DNA from: Propioniciclava tarda
GTDB taxonomy: Bacteria; Actinomycetota; Actinomycetes; Propionibacteriales; Propionibacteriaceae
Length of the DNA stretch: 64,000 bases
Assembly (NCBI RefSeq): GCF_900182665.1
Contig: NZ_FXTL01000001.1
Span: forward strand, 248,001 to 312,000
Reading direction: 5' to 3'
The position numbers and the translations under genes were made by a program. Under the pieces are notes generated by a model. The model did no database searches, was not told the DNA's origin, and saw only the letters and a program-made list of their open reading frames with translations. Of the stretch, positions 1-8,065 are shown piece by piece; the stretch's first letter is position 1, and every line of letters starts with the position of its first letter.

Positions 1-182
1 GTGCCGTCCTGGGCGCCCTTGGCCTTGTCCTGGCCCGGCTGCGCCGTGGTGGACGTGGTGGGAGCCGCGGTCGGCGTGGCGGTCGGGTCGGCGAACGCAT
101 TGGTGCCCAGCGCGACGGCGCCTGCGGTGGCGAGCCCGGCGACGGCGAGGCCTGCCAGGACACTCGTCTTCGTGAAAGACAT
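1..182 (-). CDS. Secreted protein of unknown function, 3' end outside window
   Basis: Reading leftwards from an ATG at 182, the frame stays open to the window edge (60 codons seen). The N-terminus reads MSFTKTSVLAGLAVAGLATA, then a small-residue run ending ALGTNAFA, which is a normal signal peptide with an AxA-type cleavage site. After it comes a Thr/Ala/Pro-rich segment and a charged stretch (QDKAKGAQDG), typical of the flexible start of an exported protein. An AGGAG ribosome site lies about five bases upstream of the ATG. The mature domain is outside the window, so no function can be given. Confidence 0.75.
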   Translation of the reverse strand, partial: MSFTKTSVLAGLAVAGLATAGAVALGTNAFADPTATPTAAPTTSTTAQPGQDKAKGAQDG

Positions 183-300
183 CGTTTCTCCTTGTGGCTG
201 CCAGCGCTGTTCGCCGGCGTCTGACCACTAGGTAAGGGCGCCGACCTGTCAAAGACCTATGCGTTACCTCGGAGCCCGGCACGAATCACCTGAGCCGTCG

Positions 301-712
301 TCAGCCCTGCGGCGGCCTCTGCGGGCGTCCGGACGCCGCAGCCGCAGCCGCTGCCGCGCGGGTCAGCCACGACGGCACGTCGCCGTAGCGCTGCGGCGGG
401 ATCAACTGCCCGGCGGCGGACGACTCCAGCAGCTGGGTGAAGCGCCGCCCGCGGGTCTCGTCGCGCTTGGCCTGGGCGATCCACGCGGACGCGATCGTCC
501 AGGCGCTGCGAGGTCGAGTCGATCCAGCCCCAGCGCAAGGCCACAGGCACGGCGTCCGCCCAGGTCAGGCCGTGGCCGACGTGCTTCTTGTTCAGGCCCA
601 TCCAGAGCACCGTCTCGGTGGCGTAGTGCTCGGCCAGCCAGGCGTCGAAGTCGGACGCGTCGTCGAAGAACAGCGCCGGACGATCCTCCGTCCCGCCCCA
701 CCGTGCCGCCAT
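301..712 (-). pseudogene. Decayed YdeI/OmpD-associated family gene
   Basis: The first part, from an ATG at 712, reads like the start of the YdeI/OmpD-associated family: WLAEHYATETVLWMGLNKKH, then LTWADAVPVALRWGWIDSTS. The frame then breaks near 505-520. In the next frame the family's C-terminal segment appears (SAWIAQAKRDETRGRRFTQL, then SSAAGQLIPPQRYG) and ends at a TGA at 301-303. In intact members roughly 80-100 residues separate these two blocks; here they nearly touch, so the gene has an internal deletion as well as a frameshift. That argues against a simple sequencing error. The first frame runs on to 257 but codes for nothing recognisable. Confidence 0.72.
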
Positions 713-725
713 GGCGAGACCTTAA

Positions 726-765
726 CCCAGCCGGACGCCGACGTGCGCGTCGGCGTCCGGCTGGG
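726..765 (-). terminator. 18-bp perfect hairpin built from inverted GGACGCC
   Basis: Arms at 726-743 and 748-765 are perfectly complementary with a four-base loop (TGCG). It sits 18 bases past the stop of the glycosyltransferase at 784 and just before the decayed YdeI gene. The U-tract is weak (TTAA), so it could act as a terminator or as an RNA-stabilising stem. Each arm contains the CCGGACGCC word common in this genome. Confidence 0.7.
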
Positions 766-783
766 AAGAAGCGATGGCGACGA

Positions 784-1848
784 TCAGGCGCCGAACCATT
801 CGTTGATCTTGGACTTGAGCGCCTGGTCGAAGGTGGCCTTGTCGTGGTGCTCGCGGATCCAGGAGGTGAAGTGGCCGCCGCCGACAGCCTCGTCGACCTT
901 GTCGGACGCGAGCTGCGGGTTGGTGACCGCCTCGTAGAGCATGGCCTCGGCCTCGGCGTTGCTGCCGTAGAGGTAGGGGTAGCCCTCCGGGACCAGGCGC
1001 AGCGCCCACGGACGGTTCGGCAAGATACCGATCGCGCCCGCGCGCATGGCCTCGACGTACTCGAGCCCGTACGCCTCTTCGGTCGCGGTGGCGACGAAGG
1101 CGGTGGTGCGCGAAAGCTCGGTCCAGTAGTCGTCGGCCGAGGCGCGCAGCGGCGACACCGTCGACCAACGCTCGGTGGCCAGCTTCATGGCCGCGCTGCT
1201 GGTCAGGTGGGACGGGGCGAGGCGCGCCACGACCCGGATCGGCACCCGCTTCGCCACGGCCGCGACGATCTTGTAGAACTCGCCGGGCTGCTTGCGCTCC
1301 TCCATGGTGATGGCGGGGTACAGCACGATCGGCTCGGACAGGTCGGAGTGGTTGACCGGACGCGACGCGTCGATGCCCAGCTCGGAGTACGCGATCACCG
1401 CGCGGTTCGACAGCGACGGGATGGCCCACCGCGACACGACCTCGCGCACCTCGGCGGCGACGCGCTCGCCCGAGCAGAACGTCGGGAAGAACGAGTAGGC
1501 CAGCCCCATCGCGGCGTAGTTCACCGGGTGGTGGTAGGCGGACGGGTTGATCCACTGGAAGTTCATGATCTTGGGCTCGGCGCCCCCGCGGTGCAGCCGC
1601 TGGAAGACGCCCACGGAGTCGAGGACGTCCATGTTGATGACGACGGTGTTCTCGGGGTCGATCTGGTCGAGCGTGACGACGTCGAACTCCGGAACGCGCT
1701 GGCTCTCGCGTCCGACGACGACGGATCCGGGGTAGAGCTCGAGCACGCGGCGCGCCATCGTGGCCTGCCCGCTCTCGGTGGTGGCGTGGCCGTCCGCGCC
1801 GATCATGGGGGCGGTCGTGAGGGCCCCGTACTTGACTGCGACCTGCAT
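784..1848 (-). CDS. Glycosyltransferase-like protein (GT-B type)
   Basis: A 354-residue cytosolic protein starting MQVAVKYGALTTAP. The C-terminal third holds EEAYGLEYVEAMRAGAIGIL followed by NRPWALRLVPEGYPYLYGS, which matches the nucleotide-sugar-binding E-x7-E-type region of GT-B glycosyltransferases (EAxxxGxP-like context). The N-terminal half has no obvious acceptor motif, so donor and acceptor are unknown. The start is supported by AGGAG seven bases upstream of the ATG at 1848. It stands alone, with a strong hairpin after the stop. An upstream in-frame extension is out of phase and not preferred. Confidence 0.6.
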   Translation of the reverse strand: MQVAVKYGALTTAPMIGADGHATTESGQATMARRVLELYPGSVVVGRESQRVPEFDVVTLDQIDPENTVVINMDVLDSVGVFQRLHRGGAEPKIMNFQWINPSAYHHPVNYAAMGLAYSFFPTFCSGERVAAEVREVVSRWAIPSLSNRAVIAYSELGIDASRPVNHSDLSEPIVLYPAITMEERKQPGEFYKIVAAVAKRVPIRVVARLAPSHLTSSAAMKLATERWSTVSPLRASADDYWTELSRTTAFVATATEEAYGLEYVEAMRAGAIGILPNRPWALRLVPEGYPYLYGSNAEAEAMLYEAVTNPQLASDKVDEAVGGGHFTSWIREHHDKATFDQALKSKINEWFGA

Positions 1849-1986
1849 CTGAAAACTCCTCGCTGAGTTCGCTGTTCGTGTGTCGTTGGAAAATGTACGC
1901 CCATCGCGCGGACTTCACCCGGCCCCCGAGGGATTCGCCGGGATTTCTGGTGGGACCCACCAGATGGCCGGCGTTGACGCCGCGGA

Positions 1987-2598
1987 TCAGTCGCCCAGGG
2001 ACGCGATCCAGGTCTCCTCGAGAGCCTCGACATGGGCGATGAGGCGGGTAAGCAGCTCGGACGCCGTTTCGCTGGAGAGCAGGTCCAGGTGGTCGAGCGG
2101 GCCGATCGGCGCGATGCCGGCGAGCCGCCAGGCCAGCGCCGTCCCCTCGCCCGGCAGCTGCACGCCGGGGTTCCAGTCGGTGTTCTCGAACTCGGACGTC
2201 CGAGCGAGTCCCCTGCGAACCACCTTGTCCGCGCGGGACAGCAGCGGCGCATCGGCGTCCGACCAGGCGGGGCTGGGCAGGCGCTCGACCTCGGCGCGCG
2301 GGTAGGGATCGTCCGGGAGCCAGCGCGTCACGCGGAAGCGGTCGGTGCCGCGGGCCAGCACCTGCAGCCAGGACGCCGCCCGCTGCAGGTCGGCGATCTG
2401 CGCGACGGTGCCGAGGTCGAAGCGGGCGTCCCCGCCGCCCACCTCGTGGCCGCGCTCGATCAGGACCACGCCGAACTCGCGCTCACCGGCCAGGACGTCG
2501 CGCATCAGCTCCAGGTAGCGCGGCTCGAAGACCCGCAGTGCCAGCGGCATCCCGGGCAGCAGCACCGATCCCAGCGGGAAGATCGGCAGCGCGCTCAT
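1987..2598 (-). CDS. LON peptidase substrate-binding domain protein
   Basis: 203 residues starting MSALPIFPLGSVLLPGMPLA, the classic beginning of the LON N-terminal (PUA-like) domain, followed by LRVFEPRYLELMRDVL and FGVVLIERGHEVGGGD. The whole protein is this domain; there is no AAA or protease part. Such stand-alone proteins are common in actinobacteria and are presumed to bind unfolded polypeptides, but their role is not established. The gene is monocistronic by its spacing to the divergent gene at 2721. Confidence 0.85.
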   Translation of the reverse strand: MSALPIFPLGSVLLPGMPLALRVFEPRYLELMRDVLAGEREFGVVLIERGHEVGGGDARFDLGTVAQIADLQRAASWLQVLARGTDRFRVTRWLPDDPYPRAEVERLPSPAWSDADAPLLSRADKVVRRGLARTSEFENTDWNPGVQLPGEGTALAWRLAGIAPIGPLDHLDLLSSETASELLTRLIAHVEALEETWIASLGD

Positions 2599-2720
2599 GG
2601 TCCGAGCATGGCAGGTGCTGTCAACGGGCGCCGCCCAGTACCCACCCTGGATCGCCGCGCGGGCCGCCCTTGCCCGGGCGCTCGTTGGGTTGCCGCGGGC
2701 GACTAGTAGGTTGGGCGTCC

Positions 2721-3236
2721 ATGCAGGTGGTTTCGTCTCCGAGGCGCTTTCTGATCGCCGGGGTGGCCGTGGTCATGGCCGCGCTGATCGCGGTCGTCAC
2801 GTGGTGGGCGATCGGCCGCGGCAAGATGGCGGCGATGTTCGCCGCCGGACCGATCTGCATCGCCTTCCTCGCCGTCGTGGTCGTGCGCGCGCTGCGCACC
2901 CGCGTCGAGTGGGACGCCGACGGCGGCCGGTATCACGGCCTGGTCCGGACGCGCGCCTGGTCGTGGAGTGAGGTCCGGTTCGTCGGACGCCAGTCGACCT
3001 ACGCCTTCGGCTCGACCGGCTCGACGCCCGAACTCACGTTGCGCGGCGGACGCCACCTCGTCTTGGTGGGCCTGTCGGATCCGCGCCATCCGGACGCCGA
3101 GGACGCCGCGATCGGACGCCTCCGCGCCGCCGCGGACGCCTACAAGGCGACCCATCCCTCGGCCGCCGAGCAGCTCGTGGCCATGCTCACCGACGAACCG
3201 GCGCCCGCGGCGTCCGATCAGGAGAAGACCGACTAA
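2721..3236 (+). CDS. Membrane protein with two N-terminal helices and a PH-like soluble part
   Basis: 171 residues. After a short basic start (MQVVSSPRRF) there are two hydrophobic helices, about residues 10-30 and 38-58. A soluble domain follows, with WDADGGRYHGLVRTRAWSWS and further beta-rich text, resembling small bacterial PH-like domains attached to membrane anchors. A charged tail ends ASDQEKTD. The ATG at 2721 places the first helix correctly, and longer in-frame starts would add a Pro/Arg-rich leader with no sense. No enzymatic motif is seen. Confidence 0.6.
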   Translation: MQVVSSPRRFLIAGVAVVMAALIAVVTWWAIGRGKMAAMFAAGPICIAFLAVVVVRALRTRVEWDADGGRYHGLVRTRAWSWSEVRFVGRQSTYAFGSTGSTPELTLRGGRHLVLVGLSDPRHPDAEDAAIGRLRAAADAYKATHPSAAEQLVAMLTDEPAPAASDQEKTD

Positions 3237-3260
3237 GGAAGAGCTGACCAGGCGGTAAAC

Positions 3261-3313
3261 CGTTGGCTGAGCCTGCCGAAGCCCCTGAAGGTGGCGGCTT
3301 CGACAAACGCAGC
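3261..3313. repeat. Dispersed palindromic repeat copy 1
   Basis: A degenerate inverted pair of the GGCTGAGCCTG(T/C)CGAAGCC family (left arm near 3264) with its counterpart GGCTTCGACAAACGCAG near 3297. It lies between two genes and downstream of the stop at 3236. It belongs to the same family as copies near 5.6, 34.1, 49.7, 51.1, 57.8, 59.9 and 61.6 kb. Confidence 0.7.
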
Positions 3314-3340
3314 GATCGAGGTCGGTGCTCCCCGACGGCC

Positions 3341-3652
3341 TCAGTGCCGCACGACGAGGGACAACAGGGCTCCGACCAGGGCGAACACCACGGCCATCAC
3401 GGCGACGAAGCCGATCATGCCGATGCCCGTCTTGCGTGACGCGCGGGGGATGGCCAGCCGGATCGCGGTCACGGCCCACGCCACGACGACCAGGACCCAG
3501 GCCCACCCGACGAGTCCGCCGAAGCCCTCGCCGAGCGTCATGACCAGCGACAGGGCGATGTAGAAGCCCATGGAGTAGACGGCGCCCATCAGCCACGATC
3601 CGCCGAGCTCGGACGGATCGCCAACGGGCCGGGACGCGGTGGGCGACATCAT
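3341..3652 (-). CDS. Small integral membrane protein, unknown
   Basis: About 103 residues from the double Met MMSPTASRPVGDPSELGG. It has three hydrophobic helices: roughly MGAVYSMGFYIALSLVM, LVGWAWVLVVVAWAVTA and a final one, GMIGFVAVMAVVFALVGALL, separated by a basic loop (RLAIPRASRKTG). It ends SLVVRH. No known family motif is visible. A GTG at 3670 would add six residues; neither start has a clear ribosome site. It is convergent with the gene ending at 3236. Confidence 0.55.
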   Translation of the reverse strand: MMSPTASRPVGDPSELGGSWLMGAVYSMGFYIALSLVMTLGEGFGGLVGWAWVLVVVAWAVTAIRLAIPRASRKTGIGMIGFVAVMAVVFALVGALLSLVVRH

Positions 3653-3762
3653 CGGACCATTGTGGGGCACGAAGCACGGGTGCGTTGTCGCGTCGGGTGC
3701 TCGATACTGGGCAGAAGAAGCAGGTCAGACCCGAGCAGCGTTGCCCGCAGCAAGGAGCGCCC

Positions 3763-4191
3763 ATGATGGTCGCGCAGCAGATCACGGTTCGCCGGCACGC
3801 GGCCGGCGACGAGCCCCGGATGCAGGACCTGGCCCAGTCCATCCTGGCGGAACTGCCCGACCGCCAGGCTGCCGCCCGGTTGCTCGCCGACTCACCCGAC
3901 TCGTTGCCCACGATCATGGTCGCCACCGCCGGCGGCGTCCGGGATCTCGTGGGGGCCGCCGGACGCCGCGAGAACCGCGTCGAGTTCGTCGGCGTCCTGG
4001 GCGATTGGCGGCGCGACGGCGTCGGACGCCGCCTGTTGTCCGCGCTGGCCGAGGACGCCGCCATGCGCGGCTTCCACGCCCTGTGGCTCGAGTGCCCCGA
4101 GGACGCCGTCGCGTTTTTTGAGGCCTGTGGCTTCGAGCAGTCCGGGCGTCGACCCGGGCACCACCTCGTGACGCTGAGGCGTCCGTGCTGA
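3763..4191 (+). CDS. GNAT-family N-acetyltransferase
   Basis: 142 residues. The acetyl-CoA pyrophosphate-binding loop is seen as GDWRRDGVGRRLLSALAEDA (Q/RxxGxG/A type), preceded by the beta-strand RVEFVGVL and followed by ALWLECPEDAVAFFEACGFE, the usual C-terminal half of GNAT enzymes. The N-terminal half is short. The substrate cannot be told. AAGGAG at 3752 sets the start at the ATG of 3763, or at the second ATG three bases on. It sits 30 bases before the SDR gene in the same direction, so the two may be co-transcribed. Confidence 0.75.
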   Translation: MMVAQQITVRRHAAGDEPRMQDLAQSILAELPDRQAAARLLADSPDSLPTIMVATAGGVRDLVGAAGRRENRVEFVGVLGDWRRDGVGRRLLSALAEDAAMRGFHALWLECPEDAVAFFEACGFEQSGRRPGHHLVTLRRPC

Positions 4192-4221
4192 ACCCGGAAT
4201 AGACCAGCTGAAGGAGTGGAC

Positions 4222-5025
4222 ATGCACATTGCCGGAAACGTCTTCGTCGTCACGGGAGCGGGCAACGGGATCGCCCGTGAGGTGACGCTGCAACTGCTGC
4301 GCAAGGGGGCGCGGGTTGCCGCGGTCGACCTGAGCGAGCCCGCGCTCGCCGAGACGGCCGCCCTGGCGGGAACCACCGCCGCGCGGCTCACCACCCACGT
4401 CCTGAGCGTCGCGGACCGGGCCGCCGTCGAGGCCTTGCCGGACGCCGTCGTCGCCGCCCACGGACGCGTCGACGGCCTGTTGAACATCGCCGGGATCATC
4501 CAGCGCTTCGTCCACGTCGAGGACCTGTCGGTCGAAGAGATCGAGAAGGTCATGGCCGTGAACTTCTGGGGAACGCTCTACTTCTGCAAGGCGTTCCTGC
4601 CCGCGCTGAAGCTGCGTCCGGCGGCCAGCATCGTGAACGTGTCGAGCATGGGTGGGCTGGTCCCGGTGCCGGGGCAGGGCGCCTACGGGGCGTCCAAGGC
4701 GGCGGTGAAGCTGCTCACCGAGACGCTGTACGCCGAGCTGCAGGGCTCGAAGGTCGCCGTGACGGTCGTCTTCCCTGGCGGCATCGGCACCGACATCACG
4801 AAGAACTCGGGCGTGGAGGTGCCGGGCATGGCCGAGGCGGGCGGCAAGGCGCCCAAGGTCACGCCGGTCGACGAGGCCGGACGCCAGATCGTCGAGGCGA
4901 TCGAGAAGGGCACGTTCCGGGTGCTCATCGGGTCCGACGTCCGCACGATCGATGCCATCGCGCGCGTGTCGCCACGCCGGGCGATCCTGCTGATCGCCGA
5001 CCAGATGAAGAAGCTGCTGGGGTAG
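4222..5025 (+). CDS. Short-chain dehydrogenase/reductase (SDR)
   Basis: 267 residues. The nucleotide-binding loop is TGAGNGIA near the N-terminus, the last Gly of the usual TGxxxGxG being Ala here. NIAG stands where classic SDRs have NNAG. The catalytic Ser is in NVSSMGG and the YxxxK pair in YGASKAAVK. A preferred acidic residue at the end of beta-2 (AVDLSE) points to NAD(H) rather than NADP(H). AAGGAG at 4211 supports the ATG at 4222. The tail (RAILLIADQMKKLLG) is amphipathic. The substrate is unknown. Confidence 0.85.
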   Translation: MHIAGNVFVVTGAGNGIAREVTLQLLRKGARVAAVDLSEPALAETAALAGTTAARLTTHVLSVADRAAVEALPDAVVAAHGRVDGLLNIAGIIQRFVHVEDLSVEEIEKVMAVNFWGTLYFCKAFLPALKLRPAASIVNVSSMGGLVPVPGQGAYGASKAAVKLLTETLYAELQGSKVAVTVVFPGGIGTDITKNSGVEVPGMAEAGGKAPKVTPVDEAGRQIVEAIEKGTFRVLIGSDVRTIDAIARVSPRRAILLIADQMKKLLG

Positions 5026-5038
5026 TCGCCCTTGGGCT

Positions 5039-5068
5039 CGGACGCCCGCGACTCGGGCTAGGCGTCCG
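5039..5068. terminator. Hairpin between convergent genes made of inverted CGGACGCC
   Basis: CGGACGCC at 5039-5046 pairs with GGCGTCCG at 5061-5068 around a 14-base loop. It lies between the SDR stop (5025) and the stop of the minus-strand gene (5058), so it could end transcripts from both sides. The right arm is also the last codons of the minus-strand gene. Confidence 0.45.
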
Positions 5069-5471
5069 GGGAGTTGTCCCAGTTCCGCGGATCGAAGGTC
5101 CGGTCGCGACGCTCCAGCATGTCTCGGGTGAGTGGTTCGCCGGACGCCTTCGGCGCGGCCGGCCTCGGGGCCGGTGCGCTAGGCGGCGGGGCAGCAGGGG
5201 AACTGTCGGCCACGGCGTCCCAAGGTTTGAGTTCGGTGATCCGGCTGCGGTCGAGCAGCATGTCGCGGTTCAACGTGGACGCCGAGGCGTCCGGGCTCTC
5301 CGGCGGGGTCGAGGTGACGGACCGGACCGGACGAGTCAGGACGCTCGCTGCGCCCGGATCGGCCGGCGGCAGCACCCACTCGTCCTCGACGGGCTTCGGC
5401 TGGCGGCGTTGCCACCACCACCAGCCCAGGCCACCGGCGGCGAACAGCAGGATCAGCAGAATCGGGTCCAT
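5058..5471 (-). CDS. Single-pass membrane protein with Pro/Ala-rich cytoplasmic tail
   Basis: 137 residues from the Met at 5471. One N-terminal helix (MDPILLILLFAAGGLGWWWW) is followed by basic residues (QRRQPKP), which puts the C-terminus in the cytoplasm. The rest is low-complexity and probably disordered, with two copies of a small motif: TLNRDMLLDRSRITELKPWD and PLTRDMLERRDRTFDPRNWD. These two related 20-residue segments (RDML-x-R-x-R...W D) look like short linear binding sites. No family is recognised. Confidence 0.6.
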   Translation of the reverse strand: MDPILLILLFAAGGLGWWWWQRRQPKPVEDEWVLPPADPGAASVLTRPVRSVTSTPPESPDASASTLNRDMLLDRSRITELKPWDAVADSSPAAPPPSAPAPRPAAPKASGEPLTRDMLERRDRTFDPRNWDNSPDA

Positions 5472-5580
5472 GAGCAGCCTCTCGACGAGGGCCACGTTAC
5501 GCGGTGGCGCCGGGGAAGTGGACGGTGCTCGATGGAGGAGGGTCGATTTGGGGTGCGGGTCGTCCGGCCGAGCAGAGGGA

Positions 5581-5645
5581 CGCTGGCTGAGCTCGTCGAA
5601 GCTCTCCGAGGGGCGGCCGTTCGACCCTTCGACGGGGTCAGGGAT
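5581..5645. repeat. Dispersed palindromic repeat copy 2
   Basis: GGCTGAGCTCGTCGAAGCTC near 5584 and TTCGACGGGGTCAGGG near 5629 are two diverged arms of the window's dispersed palindromic family. They lie in the 540-base gene-free stretch before the sensor kinase. Confidence 0.6.
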
Positions 5646-5787
5646 CTCGGCAGGGGGATCATCGCGGCCGACGCACCGCGCACAGACGCCCAGGCGTTCG
5701 TGGGGGTGGGTCCGCGTGTGTCGCGGTACTGGCCCGCGCCGGGAAGACGCACCGTTCCGGGGAGGGAGTGGCGCCTCGGACCGGTCC

Positions 5788-5854
5788 GTGTCAGGCCTGC
5801 GTCACTGGGAAGCGCTCCCCCCTGCGCTTCCCAGTGCGACGCACCGGCCGACAC
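5788..5854. other. Long interrupted hairpin in a gene-free stretch
   Basis: The core arms are 5804-5815 (ACTGGGAAGCGC) and 5824-5835, a perfect 12-bp stem with an eight-base loop. They are flanked by GCGTC/GACGC (5799-5803 with 5838-5842) and GTGTC/GACAC (5788-5792 with 5850-5854). The whole 5472-6011 stretch otherwise holds only a dispersed repeat. The hairpin may be a structured RNA, a leader of the sensor kinase gene or a REP-type element. Confidence 0.5.
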
Positions 5855-6011
5855 TGGCGACACAGCGTCTCTGGCCCACCGCTGCATCCCCCGAAGACGG
5901 TAGTGAGAAGCACATCGGCGGAGGATCCGTGCCAGTACGGATCCACCCCGTCGCCCGCCGCGGCGAGGGTGAACCGACGCGCCAGGGGCCGCCGCGAGGC
6001 GTCCCGGCTGG

Positions 6012-7829
6012 GTGGCGTCCGTGGAAAGGGGGGTCAGCACGATCCCGACGCGCCACAATGCACCCGTGAAGCGCACGCCGACCCTGGCCGCCGGGGGGTC
6101 CAAAGGCTGGCTGACCGCGCTCCTCATCGTCACCTCCGCCGTGGGGATCGCGATCCCGCTCGTCGTCGCGGTGCTGTTCGACCCGTTCTGGCTGATCTCG
6201 GCGGCGACCACGATGGTGCTAGCCATCTCGGGCTTTCTCCTGGTGCGCATCGCGGAGCAGCGCACCACCGGCTACCTGCTGATGGGTGCGGCGTCCACGG
6301 CGAACCTCGTCCAGCTGAACTTCTGGAAGCCGGTGAGCGGCTACTTCGCCGAGGTCGCCTTCATCACCTACTGGCTGCCGTTGCCTCTGTTGGCGTTGGC
6401 GTTCCTCACCTATCCAGAAGGCGGCATCGGAGGCCGCCAGACCCGCCTGTTCATGGTGGTGGCCTGGATCTGGGCGATCGTTCCGCATCTGGCTGCGGCC
6501 ATGATGCAGATCGGACACGGCGTCGCACCGTCGGAGGCGTGGTTCGGCCTCGTCGACTGGCCCGAGGGCTTCGACGTGATGGTGTGTGTCGGAGCGTGGG
6601 GCAGCGTCGTCATGGGGGTCGGCGCCACCATGATCAGCGTGGTGCGGTGGGTCGGAGCCCGCGGCTCTGCGAAGGCCTTGATCCGGTTCATGAGCGCGGC
6701 AACTGTGGTGCTGGCCTGGGGAGTCACGGCCCGTGAGATCAGCGGGCTGCTCTTCAGAGCCGGACGCATCGAGCGCGCCAGCTGGGACCGCATCGGCGAT
6801 GTCCACCAGCTGTTCATGATGGCGTCGGTGTTCACCGTGGGGTTCACCGTCTATCGCTCCTTCGCGCGCAGCGCGCACCTGACCGAGCACGTCCTGTCGA
6901 CGGCCGGTGATCCGCTGGCGCTCCAGGACATGCTCCGCAACGAACTGATCGACCCGAGCGTCGAACTGCTCTTCCGGGTCGACGGCGAGTGGATGAACGT
7001 CAGCGGGACGCCGTCGACGCCGCCGACCGGCCCGGATCGCGACGTCGTCGAACTGGCGTCCACCGACGGACGTCCAGCTGTTGTCGCGTCCCTGGATCCG
7101 TTGGATCGGCTCGATCCGGTGCGCCGGCGGGTGGCACTGTCGGCGGCGGGCATGGCGCTCAACGCGGCCGCTGTGACGGTGGAACGGGACGCCTACGTGG
7201 CCGAGCTCGCGGCGTCCCGGACGCGCATCACCGCGGCGGGCGAGGCCCAGCGCCGAGAGCTGGAGCGGATGCTGCACGACGGCATTCAGCAGTCGTTGCT
7301 GGCGACCACGGCCACCCTGTCGCGGGCCAAGCTCGCCGGCGGTGCGGGGGACTCCGGGCAGGTCGCGGCGTCCATCGACCAAGCCACGACCCAACTCCTG
7401 GACGCCTTGGCAGACCTACGCCAGGTCGCCCGCGGGATCTACCCGGCGGCGCTCGCCGAGTCCGGCCTCGTCGGGGGAGCCCAGAGCCTCGCCGATCGGT
7501 GGCCCGGGCTAGTGCTCGACATCCGGGGGCCCGAACAGGGCTTCGACAACATGGGCCCGGATCAGGCGTCCGTCCTGTATTTCGCCTTGTCGGAGGGGCT
7601 ATCCAACGCCCACAAGTACGGCAAGGCGCCCGTCAGGCTCGTCTTGTCACAGGACCGGGACACCGTGACGGGCGAGGTCCACGACTCGGGGCCAGGCGGT
7701 GCCGTGCTGGAGCCCGGCGGCGGGCTCGCGGGGCTCCGCGACCGCGTCCGGGCGCTGGGCGGCCGCTTTGACCTGTCGAGCCCCGCCGGTGGGCCGACCG
7801 TGTTCTCGGTGACGCTGCCGCGCGTCTGA
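6012..7829 (+). CDS. Membrane sensor histidine kinase, NarL-partner type (HisKA_3)
   Basis: Up to 605 residues. Several hydrophobic helices fill the first ~290 residues (for example WLTALLIVTSAVGIAIPLVV and MVLAISGFLLVRIA), an integral sensor rather than a large outer domain. A linker follows, then the dimerisation/phosphoacceptor helix with His in LERMLHDGIQQSLLATTATL, typical of HisKA_3. The ATPase part has the N-box LSEGLSNAHKYG and the G-box GGGLAGLRDRVRALGG. The start is uncertain: GTG at 6012, 6030 or 6066 are possible and none has a convincing ribosome site. The likely partner regulator lies convergently at 8066-8728. Confidence 0.82.
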   Translation: MASVERGVSTIPTRHNAPVKRTPTLAAGGSKGWLTALLIVTSAVGIAIPLVVAVLFDPFWLISAATTMVLAISGFLLVRIAEQRTTGYLLMGAASTANLVQLNFWKPVSGYFAEVAFITYWLPLPLLALAFLTYPEGGIGGRQTRLFMVVAWIWAIVPHLAAAMMQIGHGVAPSEAWFGLVDWPEGFDVMVCVGAWGSVVMGVGATMISVVRWVGARGSAKALIRFMSAATVVLAWGVTAREISGLLFRAGRIERASWDRIGDVHQLFMMASVFTVGFTVYRSFARSAHLTEHVLSTAGDPLALQDMLRNELIDPSVELLFRVDGEWMNVSGTPSTPPTGPDRDVVELASTDGRPAVVASLDPLDRLDPVRRRVALSAAGMALNAAAVTVERDAYVAELAASRTRITAAGEAQRRELERMLHDGIQQSLLATTATLSRAKLAGGAGDSGQVAASIDQATTQLLDALADLRQVARGIYPAALAESGLVGGAQSLADRWPGLVLDIRGPEQGFDNMGPDQASVLYFALSEGLSNAHKYGKAPVRLVLSQDRDTVTGEVHDSGPGGAVLEPGGGLAGLRDRVRALGGRFDLSSPAGGPTVFSVTLPRV

Positions 7830-8065
7830 GTCTGGGCCGGCGCAAGGGTCGAGGCACGTGCCGGTTGCGGATGTGCGTTCTGAGATCCTGCATCGGGTCG
7901 CCCGCAGAGCCCGGACGAGCCTGTGGGGCGATTCGCGTCCGCTGGCTGCCCAGACCACCACCCGATGCGGACGGTTCAGGTCCTGGCCCAGCGCGCTCGC
8001 TGAGCGGGGTATCAACCTCGGCCCCGCCGGCGCACACCGCGGCGGCGGTCGTGTCGTGGGGCCGA

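Noticed and set aside
7830-8065. Possible small gene between the convergent two-component genes
   Set aside because: Open frames exist but have no ribosome site or recognisable product; nothing supports a gene.
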